A stretch of DNA of 40,326 bases from Phallusia fumigata (lineage: Eukaryota; Chordata; Ascidiacea; Phlebobranchia; Ascidiidae), in NCBI GenBank assembly GCA_008931825.1, contig QXVZ01004586.1:1-40326 (forward strand). Direction: 5' to 3'. Position 1 is the first letter of the stretch. The number at the start of each line of letters is the position of its first letter. A program made the translations under genes and the position numbers. Positions 22,894-32,900 of this stretch are shown in pieces. Under the pieces are notes generated by a model. That model worked only from the letters and a program-made list of their open reading frames with translations, was not told the origin of the DNA and did no database searches.

Positions 22894-23934
22894 CTTCCCA
22901 CAAAATCCAAACAAAACCTGTTTACCTGTGATGGCAGTTACTACATCGCTTTCTGTGTTTCGGGTTTATGTAGGCTTCATAATCAATGGAAATTAGCAGT
23001 GTGTCGACCTAGCGCAGTGGTCCTCGAGCTTTTCAAGCTTATGGCACTCTGACCAACTACACCGCTAAGTGCTTGTTCTATTTGCGACAACCTTTGTTGT
23101 GAAACAGTTTTTTCCGCACTATTTGTCGTCGTGACAAATTTCTGTGAAAGATGAGACGAGACACATGCTCAACATTGGGTGTCAATTATTTTTAGTGTTT
23201 GTGTTTGTGCGTTTCTCTAAAATATCAACACGTCAAACTCGTATAATGACGTCATACATCAGACTTGTTTTTCTACAAGTGATGTCGCATTTGTTAACCG
23301 ACGAGGCCGTAGCTCAAAAGCACAGTTGACCAAGTTAAGTTTCTGACCTGCAAGCGCTTTGCTGTACTGGTTGTTCAAGTCCCGCACAATGTAAGGAGCC
23401 AGAAACAACGTGGGCTATTATAGGCCACAAATAACTTGGATAAGGGAGCGCTTAAAATGATCAGGGAAGCACCTAAAATATCGTCTGCTAGGTAGATATC
23501 AAAATAGTACAATACGATTAGTACAAACAAAATATAACTTGATTTTTCATGGGGAACGAGTTCGATATTGTATGCTTAAACAAATTAATTTCGACCTCGA
23601 CCAGATAATTAAGTCAATCGGTCTTGTCTCTGCATGCAATTGTCAACAAAAGCAAACCCGACCAACGATATTTACAAATAAAACTTTCCACAGATTATAA
23701 ACGTTTGTATGTAATTTAGCAGTAGGCCACTTTGAGAGAAATATGCAGGATATGCTATGTCTACTTGGGCCCAAACCAAGTATAGCTACTATTCGTTTTT
23801 CAATTGTATCCTAAAATTAAAACTCTCCGGGTTTCCGCAAATGTTATTTGTTTAGTTAGCTTTAGCCTCATTGGTGATGTTCGAAATGACTTTGTTTCCC
23901 TGTATTATGAAAAGAGTGTTCAGCGTCAGCGGTA
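22894..23934. other. Spacer between FoxJ1-like and tropomyosin genes
   Basis: I see no coding exons here. A second hAT-like left end (CAGTGGTCCTCGAGC, near 23017) has no convincing partner. A tRNA-like pair of A-box and B-box words near 23308-23385 (tagctcaaaagca, ttcaagtcc) suggests a decayed tRNA-derived SINE but does not fold into a convincing tRNA. Confidence 0.4.
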
Positions 23935-23962
23935 ACGACATCTGCTTCGTATAGTAGGGCAG

Positions 23963-24088
23963 CAGCTGCTCTACACGTCACATGTCAGGCTCCTAGATTA
24001 TCGCTTACCATATCGTCACCAACTAAAATAGATCGCCGCGTGGAAAGAAAAAAGGACAATCTTGTCTTATCTAACTTGACTATATAAG
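23963..24088 (+). promoter_or_regulatory. Tropomyosin core promoter: TATA box and E-boxes
   Basis: TATATAAG at 24081-24088 lies 86 bp before the tropomyosin ATG, which places transcription start near 24110. Upstream are E-boxes CAGCTG (23963-23968) and CACATG (23979-23984) and a MEF2-like CTAAAATAG (24023-24031). A MyoD-type muscle promoter would fit a striated-muscle tropomyosin. The TATA box is well placed; the factor assignments are inference. Confidence 0.6.
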
Positions 24089-24173
24089 TTCAGCTCACTT
24101 TGCAAGAATCAACTCAGACGCACTTTTTGATTTACTTCAAACGTTTTCAAGTGATTCAGTCAGACCCGCAAAA

Positions 24174-26031
24174 ATGGAGGCAATTAAGAAAAAAATGACA
24201 ATGCTTAAGTTGGACAAAGAAAATGCAATTGATCGTGCTGAACAAGCCGAAGCAGACAAGAAGTCGGCTGAGGAAAAAGTAACTTCAGTAAGTGTTGTGG
24301 CTAGAATTGGCAATATATATCTTTTCAAATGAACAACTGTCAACTAATATATAAAACAACAGTTTGAAGAAGAACTTCAAACCTTGCAAAAACGACTAAA
24401 GTGCACGGAGGATGAGCTTGATACATCACAGGAAAAGCTGCGCAGTGCCAACGAAGATCTCGAAACAGCAGAAAAAAAGGCTGCCGACGTAAGATTTTTA
24501 ACCAAAAATTTTAAATGTATTCTTTTTGTGGATGTTGTTATTTTAACAAAAATAACGATTTGTGGTAGGCCGAACAAGACGTAGCCTCTTTGAACCGACG
24601 TATTACACTGGTAGAAGAGGAGCTGGACCGTGCCCAGGAACGGCTTACCATTTCCCTCCAAAAGTTAGAGGAAGCGGAAAAAGCTGCTGACGAAAGCGAA
24701 CGGTAAAATCTAAATTTGTTGTAAAATTTTTTTGTTAAGGTGTTTAAAACCAATTCTCTTTATAGAGGAAGAAAAGTTATTGAGAATCGGTCCCTGAAGG
24801 ACGAAGAGAAGTTGGAAATGCAAGAGATTCAACTGAACGAAGCAAAAAATATTGCTGAAGATGCAGATAGAAAGTACGAAGAAGTGGCAAGAAAACTTGT
24901 AATGGTCGAAACTGAGTTGGAACGCGGGGAGGAAAGAGCAGAACTTGCAGAAAGGTACGAATAGAACCAATGACGTATGGCAAGCGCATATGTTTTATAC
25001 AAGACTGGAGATTTCACCTATATTTGCGGTTTATTCCCAAGAGAATTTTAGCTGTGGCAGTGCACATGAAATACTATCGGAAATCCCTGTTTGAAATTTT
25101 AATCTTTTGAAGTTTTTTCACAGCAAAGCAACCGAATTGGAGGAGGAACTTAAGACAGTAGCAAACAATCTAAAGTCTCTTGAAGCCGCTGCGGAAAAGG
25201 TTATTTGCTGATTATCGTGTGAAAATTCCTGCTCCGCTCCGTGTTATAGCTGTATTTAATATACAGGATAGTAAGGCTTAGTGGACATGCAAGTAATTCA
25301 CACCTAAAACAAATCAAACAGGAACTAGTTCAAGAAATTGTACATAAAAGTAGTTGATAGTTGTTAATGGTACTAATCAAATAATGTGTCACCAGTATTC
25401 CACAAAAGAACGCAGCTACGAGGAAGAGATCAAAACTCTTACTGACAAGTTGAAGGATGTAAGTGTTTTTGTACCTTCCATGTAAATGAGAAATATGCTA
25501 ACGATATTGGTCCTTTCAGTCAGAGACACGGGCGGAGTTCGCTGAAAAAACTGTCGTAAAGCTTGAGAAAAACATCGATGAACTGGAAGGTAAATCCGTA
25601 CAGTATGCATGCAATTGGTTTCACCACCTTGCCCATTTTCAATTACATCAAATATCGCATTAGTTATTAATTGGGAAAACTGCACAAATAACTGCTCAAA
25701 AAGTTCAACCGAATTTGGCTTTGCTTTGCTAATCATCTACCGGCTTTTTCTAGACGAGCTATATAAGCAAAAAATGCGAATGCGGAATTTCAATGAAGAC
25801 ATTTCGACATATTAACAAAGCACCTCATCTTCTCATCAATATCACACTCATCCACCAAACGTGATTGCATGCTGCATGTTGTTTTTATCAACTAATAACT
25901 ACCCATACCTGCCTACTGTAACAAAATTGTTTTCATCTAAAATCGCAGATTGTCTTTATTCGGAAAAGTGCAAAATTAAAGCAATTTGTGAAGACATGGA
26001 CCAGACCTTGCAAGGAATTGGAGATTTGTAA
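24174..26031 (+). CDS. tpm: Muscle-type tropomyosin, 284 residues
   Basis: Tropomyosin is the parallel coiled coil that runs along actin and, with troponin, gates contraction. Eight exons splice in phase: 24174-24287, 24363-24488, 24569-24702, 24766-24954, 25124-25199, 25396-25458, 25520-25589 and 25949-26031. Lengths 114, 126, 134, 189, 76, 63 and 70 match the vertebrate TPM exons 1a, 2, 3, 4+5 fused (118+71), 6, 7 and 8. The protein starts [19 protein letters not shown], keeps the heptads throughout ([29 protein letters not shown]), and ends in a 27-residue last exon, giving exactly the canonical 284. Exons 2 and 6 are each present once, so the only internal choice is the last exon. The start is unambiguous, just downstream of the TATA box. 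Transcription converges with the kinesin on the other strand. Confidence 0.97.
25754..25815 (+). CDS. tpm: Alternative proximal last exon of tropomyosin
   Basis: A polypyrimidine-AG acceptor ending at 25753 opens an exon in the phase required after exon 25520-25589. It begins [10 protein letters not shown], matching the tropomyosin exon-9 start DELY.QK, then diverges (NFNEDISTY) and stops at 25813-25815. Using it instead of 25949-26031 gives a 277-residue protein with a different, shorter C-terminus. That tail normally forms the head-to-tail overlap and troponin-T contact. The splice site and conserved start are seen directly; use in transcripts is untested. Confidence 0.8.
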
Positions 26032-26103
26032 AACCACTAACAAACCGCAACAACTGTTTAAAAAGTTGTCACAAATGTAATAATCTGGTCTCACGCCCTT
26101 GCA

Positions 26104-26109
26104 AATAAA
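26104..26109 (+). terminator. Likely polyadenylation signal of tropomyosin
   Basis: AATAAA occurs 73 bp after the distal stop codon. It is the first canonical hexamer after the stop and leaves a compact 3' UTR, ahead of the convergent kinesin end. Confidence 0.5.
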
Positions 26110-26139
26110 TTCTGTGGAATGATACGTTTGTGTGATGAA

Positions 26140-26290
26140 AGGCATGGTTATGCAGAAATCGTCTAAACAAAGGACGCTGAATACAGTGAACTCTATGCTA
26201 AATCTGCAGAAAGGTGACAAGATATAAAATATGGATTTCGGCAGCACACGGCAGCTACGAGGGAGAAATTATAAAAACAACAAACATTTC
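26140..26290 (+). pseudogene. Decayed tropomyosin exon fragments
   Basis: Downstream of the functional last exon, 26174-26216 reads EYSELYAKSAER then stop, reminiscent of the DELYAQK start of tropomyosin exon 9 but in the wrong splice phase. At about 26250-26280, 'cggcagctacgagggagaa' resembles exon 7 ('cgcagctacgaggaagag', 25411 region). These look like relics of a partial 3' duplication. The matches are short and could be coincidental. Confidence 0.35.
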
Positions 26291-26659
26291 AAAATTTAAA
26301 CTGAAACGTGTAAAGAAACAAAAGTCTCAAACAAACTCTGAAATGTAAAAACAACAACGTGTCATTCAGGTTTGTGACAGTTTACGAAAGGGCGACAAGA
26401 TAGCGCAGTAAGACGCCAAACTGCAGTTTTTGCCACAGACACTAGTGACAAATGTATCTTTGCTGTAAAACGAGAAATATTGTGCTTTAACCATTTGGGT
26501 GGACAATATTGCTCACTTCAGCCGCCACCAAATTGCAGGATCTACTGTGTTTCGGTCAATAACTCGAGCAGAAGATCAGCTTTGCTGTTTGTACGGATTC
26601 GAAGTAACCGATATACCGATGGGCTTTAAAATACGTCACCAACTATATTTTTAAATATA
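26290..26659. other. Convergent intergenic segment, nothing recognised
   Basis: The stretch lies between the tropomyosin 3' end and the kinesin 3' end. Traces such as 'gggcgacaagatagcgcag' near 26392 echo the relic at 26205, which may extend the decayed duplication. No open frame with gene-like features is seen. Confidence 0.4.
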
Positions 26660-26665
26660 TTTATT
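26660..26665 (-). terminator. Likely polyadenylation signal of kinesin
   Basis: Read on the minus strand, AATAAA lies about 250 bp after the kinesin stop codon, in an AT-rich stretch. It would place the kinesin 3' end near 26640, leaving roughly 500 bp to the tropomyosin 3' end. Confidence 0.45.
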
Positions 26666-26912
26666 TATGCCACATATTTGGCGATATTGATTTTAAATTT
26701 GTCGCCCTAACAAACAAACCAATTGGGCTACATGTGCCTAAAGTTTTAGTTCGAGTACTTTTAGTGTAATAAAATGATTTAACGAAAACACAGTGACAAC
26801 TATGCGAAATAGAATTGACTGCAAGTGCGATACTAAATGAACAAAAACGACAGTGACATCTATGGCTGGTATACAAAAGCAAGGTTTCAGTCAACTCCCC
26901 ATTCTCCAACAA

Positions 26913-29900
26913 TTAACTGTCTACATCGTCGACAGACTCTCCAGCTTTTAGCTTAGCAATGATTTGTTTCAGTCTGACCACCTCACGAGTTTCAGCATTT
27001 TTGCTGGCATCGTTCGTAATTAGTTTCACCCGCGACGCGTACCTGAAATAGAGGTATTTTAGGTATTTCGTAGACCATATATTATTGTTACTAAAAACAC
27101 CCACGTTAGGGATATTATGCTTTCCGCAGAGTTGTAGTCGGCAGGAGAAATGTTCACAAACATTAGCGTCTTAGCATTTCCACCAAGGGAATCCTTAAAT
27201 TACAAAACATAACCATGTTAAAAGGTAAAATATCACAGAAAATTAAAAACGCAAAATATTACAGAAAATGATTTATTTCACACCTGCATCAACATGGTGA
27301 GTTTGTTATTTCTGTAAGGAATGAACCCTTGTTCACTCGATAAGGCGGAAATTACGTCTCCCAGGGCAGAAAGTGATTTGTTGATAGAATTTGCTTCCTG
27401 AAAAGTTAAGAGTTTTTAACAAGATTACGATTGCAATTGAAAATAAAAGCGATGGTTTGTTAGTGGCTGTTCAAAATTGCAGTAATTTTTCTTATACCTT
27501 AAGCTGGGTTGCAGTGGCTCCAGTTTTGCCGACACGTTCGCTTCCGGCCAAATCAACCAAACTCAACTTTCCACGTGTTACTGCTCCAGTTGCCAAATTT
27601 GTGCTTTCGATTACAACTCCAATAACAAGATGTGATCGGGAACTTTCACTGTTCATATCTGAAAAAAATACCATTGTTTTTATGTAGTCCATAAATCTGG
27701 TTTTTAGTTAAACCTGTTTCAGGGGCACTTCTTGCAGGTTGCCCTGTAGTTATCTCTGGATCTATTGGACAGATAACTAGGCTTTAAACTTTTGATGACC
27801 TTTCGCAACTTAGTGTCAGGTAAAAGTTCATAAATAATGTCTTTTTACAGTACATCAGTGCCATTCCAAGAATATGTAAAGGTTAAAGGGATTTCTGGGT
27901 AAAAGTTGAAGACCTGATCCCAATTTAAGCGAGGGGACTGATAAAAACGCACTACAGTTTTTTTTATAATGTTAAAACTTCTACCACCTGCTTCATTTTT
28001 ATACAGTAATTGACGTGGACATGTTTGTTCATTGCCAGGCGAAACCAGCTATTTTTGTGTGTATGCCATTGTCTTACAATCGTAAGGTTGTTTTTTGAAT
28101 CAGACTTAGCCATGCTTCCTTAATAAAAACTAATTAAAAAATGCAGTCAACAACTTCGGCAAAAAATACTTTCAATGCAACCCGATTCAGGAAAAAATGT
28201 TTTCAAGTATCAATGTTGTCACATTGCACTACTTTTTTCATTTTTTCTGACAACATCGAGATAATTGCAGCAAACGCATTACGCATCTAAAACCTTTAAG
28301 TTAAGTCATTTTTTGGATAAAAAATTAACATGAAAGTGATCTGATCTACCATTCTTTGGCAGACAAGTATGTCAGTTTTGCATTAACTTGTGTTTAAGTA
28401 CGATTTAATCTACCAGCAACGAAAACTTGAAACGTTTGGGTCATACGTTTCCATGAAACTGAAAAAATAATAATAATAATTTGTAGGATTGTGCCAATGG
28501 AACAACGGAGGTATGTCAACAAATAGAATGAATTAAAATTAGAATAGCCAACTATCCATTTTATTTTGCTTTGAACATCCCAGTTACAACTTTACAGCCA
28601 GATATTCTACTTAGAACATCCTTATTTGCAACTTTCAATTATTTTCGTTTAAAACCAGAAACGTGAGGTTCTTAATTTTCTTGCCATTGCATATACACTA
28701 AGGTCCTTCAAATGATATTTTTCACTTATGTCATTTTCGTCGTGCCATTGATACATTGAGTTTTATAACATAACTATTTCTACAATCATAAACGTATGCA
28801 CATGCTAATTGTAGCTATTGCTAATTGGTAGTGGTGTTAATAGGGCGAGATCGGTTTAAGATTTAGAACAAAAAATTAAAACAAAAAGTAAAGGTCACCT
28901 TTTAGAATTCAACCAAATCATTCTAACACAATGCCAATTGCAATCTCTATAGGGGAATTATGCACCCGGACAACAGACTCCAAACCACCTTTCCAACGCG
29001 GTTTCATTGCGCTATAAATTCAATAACAACGTTTCGCCCTTCGACAGATCAAATATATGTGTACATGCTACTGTGCGTTTGGATTCACAAAAAGTATGCA
29101 GTAATATTCCATAACGACCACCCGGCAACGGAGGAGCAGAACCAATAATTAAAACAATTAAAAAAAGTTGCTGTGGCACACTGTTTTCTACATCGCAATA
29201 TAGCAAACGTACTGGGGTTACCACTGCGCAATTACACCTTAATTTTAGTCAAGGAAACCCCCGCCTGGTAGCCCTGATTAAACGTCCGTCTGAGGATACC
29301 AACCTTTGAGCGCTGCGCCGCTTGGTTTAAAAACCTGTCAATTACCCTCTTCGCGTAGCGTCGTTTTCCGTTCAGACAGAAACGCTTAAACCCGAATTTG
29401 GGCCTTTAGGATAAGTTATTTGGCCTAACAGGCTGAAAAACTGATAGGGAGCACCCCATATATCTACGTTTTGAAATTTAAAACATTTGGATTATGTCTG
29501 AACCAAATGTCACAAATGAATATTTGAGGTTAAAAACGTAAAAAATGGGCCCAAAGGTCACAAAATACTTTTAAATATCTGGAAAGCTTCTAAGTGTTTT
29601 ACTTTTTAATAGTTTTTTGTAAAATATGTTATTAATCAGTTTTTGCGTTTCGGGGGCCTGTGGATCTATCATATGTGTACATTTTAAGAAGTTTGTACGA
29701 ATTTTTCTTGACAAAAAGGAAAGAAAAAATCGACGTTAGACAGAAAAAATAAACGATAAATTAAGGACTCGGGTTAAATCCTACCAAAGGTAAGACTGTA
29801 TGCAGCTTGCGTACAAATCAACATGGGTCATCAAATTTAATTTTCTATTTGCTTGAATATCCGATTTAAACAATACGTTTTTTACCAAGTTTCTGCATGT

Positions 29901-32900
29901 AAAAGAAAAACTACATTTAATACTGTTGGCGCATACTTGTCGAAGCAATGTGACGACTTTCGGATCCTTTGGAGAAAATCTCGTACAGGCCAGCGGCGGA
30001 TTCAGTTGATTCTACTGTAGACCCTTGTATGAATACCATGCCTTTGTTGTCCTAAATTACAGGAAAGTTTTTGGAACTTTTGGGAACAATTATTTAATCA
30101 TAGACAAACCTTTTTAATGTCCAGTCGTACATCGGACTTTTGTCCTTTTGCCAGGAGATCAATTAGTTTTTCGTTGTACAATTCAAGCATGTAGCACGAA
30201 ATCTGTTTAAAATTTTGTTCAAAATTTTGAAATCTTGTTTTAATGTTTCCAACAACCGTGTGATGTTGAATCATGGGATGTTTGCTAATTGCGATACTAC
30301 TTGGCCAAGTAACAACTACTGCAATAATAACATTAAATTTTGAAAATTGTTATACTGATACATAAAAATATCATTCAATTCATAAATATTGCCTTTTTAT
30401 TTTCAAAGCAAGAGAATTACAATTCAGTTATTTACTTTTTGATGACATCATTTGCTATAGTTCACTAGAAAAGCATAAACGTAAAGCTGCCCTAATTCAA
30501 CTTTTGGGACTTTTTTATTTGGTACGTTGGTTTTGCTTCTTTAAGACTACCTGTTTTTTTGCGGATGTGCAATACAGATTAAGGATTATTAAAGAATATA
30601 TAGAAAGTTTTTTTCAAATCTAGAGTTTTATACGATGTTGTATCATACGTTTTGCATAAGGTAATAGGCAACAATTTAAAATGATACATAGGGCGTAATA
30701 ATGAATATTGAACTTCCTAGAAAAATTAAAGACGTAAAAACTACTGTGCGTGCGAATCAAATCGCTTCATTTACGAAAAAGCGTGCGTTTTTTTATTTCT
30801 GTATTCTGTCAAAATTTAATATCTATGTGCATTTCTTTCTAACATCTGTCTTCCTCACAACAACATATTTGCAAACAAGCAACCAAATAGTGCAAAATAG
30901 ATCTATTTTATTACTTCAAAGCGAAAGAATAACAAAACAATAAAAATTGCCTCAAACAGAATCGCATAAAACACTATCGCCGTAGCCGTATCCCTCCGCA
31001 CTGCCAATTTTCATTAGCGTTTGCATCGTACCGTATAGGTCTGGGTTTCGGCGGCGCGCGACGATAACACTGGAGGCATGACGTATATAAATTATTTCGC
31101 GTCATTCAATAGCTTATTGAGTTAAATGACGGCGAACTTCATTTAAAAGAAAAACAAATGTTACTTGTGTCTAGCAAGGAACAGGTGAGGACAGTTAACA
31201 CAGCGCAAAAAATGCTGAAATTAACCATACAGATTTGACACTCCGGGTGAGAATTGTTGCTGCGAGAACAATAGGATGTACAACAGCAGAGTGTTGTCGG
31301 TGGTGCCAGATTGACGGATAAGAAGGAGTGGCAACAGCTGCGTGATTGCTGCAAAAAAAAGTAATAAGTCAAGTAAACATAACAGTGGACGATCTAAACA
31401 AAACTGACAACTAAATAATATAAAGTGTTTCTTAAGTAATTGACTGGCAAAAAGTAATAAGCCCAGTAAAAATTATAGTGAACGATCTAAACAAAACCGA
31501 CAACTAAATAATACAAAGTGTTACTTACGTGATTGGATTGGCAATCCAGTATTTGGATCGATCGCTCCACCACCTAAACCTCCCCCGGACAAAAGTAACA
31601 ATGGAAGAATGTCGTTGAGGCCACCGCTTCCGCCGAGAGATGAGTTTGAAAGAAGAAGAAGGGGAAGAATGCTTTCAATTCCACCACCAGCACCAGGAAC
31701 GCCGCCAGTTGCACCTTGGGAGAGTAACAAAAGAAGAAGGATGCTGTTGTCACCACCCAAGCTTGAGCTGTCGGAAAGAAGAAGGAGGGGAAGGAGTGAA
31801 TTAATTCCACCTGCTTGGCCTGGAACACCACCAGTAAGACCACCACCGCTAAGCAATAAGAGTGGCAAGATGTCGCTAATACCACCACTTCCGCCTCCTA
31901 GAGAGCTGTTGCTGAGAAGAAGAAGAGGCAAAATGCTTTCAATTCCGGTGCCAGCCCCAGCTCCTGTTCCAGGACCTCCGAGTCCGCCTGAAAGGAGAAG
32001 CAAAGGAAGAAGGTCGTTGTTGCCGGATCCTCCCAAAAGGTCTGGTTGAGTCAGAAGAAGAAGGGGAAGGATTGAACCTATGCCACCACTGGGATCACCA
32101 CCAATGCCGCCTCCTAGACCGCCACCACTCAGAAGAAGAAGAGGCAAGATGCTGCCAAGATCACCGCCACCGAGGCTGCTGCTGTTACTGAGAAGCAACA
32201 ATGGCAAAAGTTGTTGGATGTCACCGGCTCCGCCAATTCCTCCAGTGCCAGCTCCGCCGAGACCACCAGACAAGAAAAGCAGTAAAAGAAGGTTGTTGTC
32301 TGAACCTTGGTTATTGAGCAAACTGTAAAGGATAAGGGGGTTTGAAAAAAACGAATTGGATGGTTGCACCAGAAGGTCACTGGATTGTCCTGGGGTAGTG
32401 GTGATGCCAGTTGGGTTCAGGAGAAAGGAGTAAAGCAAAATATCGGAGGAACTGCCGCCGCTTCCACTTCCCAAAAGAGTGTAGAGGAGAAATGGATTGG
32501 AAAGAATGTTCATGCCCCCTGTTCCACCAAACTGTTGTTGTTGGAACAATGAAAGGAGGAGCAAAAGGTTGCTTCTGTCATCGGTTCCAGAGTCTCCACG
32601 AAGCGCCAAAATAAGGAAAAGGTTCATGAACTGGTTGGTCTGGTCTAGAGCTGTGGAATAAAAACAAATGAAATTTAGATTTCAAAACCACAAAACTGAA
32701 TGCAAGCTTCAACTGACCTGTTGTTCTCAGAACGGGTTCCGTAATGTCGGTAAACTGAACATTGATGATGCTCGGCATGTCCACACCATAATCAGACAAT
32801 TTGGAAGAACCAAGAATCGTGCGGATTTCCTCGACAGAATCATTCCAAAGTTTCAACACGTTGCCTTTGTTGATTCTTTTCATGAAGCTGCTTGGTGTAG

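Noticed and set aside
23017..23060. Second hAT-like terminus CAGTGGTCCTCGAGC
   Set aside because: No inverted partner or 8-bp duplication was found downstream.
23300..23390. Possible tRNA gene or tRNA-derived SINE
   Set aside because: A-box and B-box-like words are present, but a cloverleaf could not be formed and no poly-A tail or target duplication was seen.
31609..32328. Long plus-strand open frames rich in Pro and Arg (146 and 82 codons)
   Set aside because: They are the antisense of the Leu/Gly repeat exon; CTT-rich Leu codons read as Arg/Lys and Gly as Pro on the other strand. They have no splice or start context of their own.
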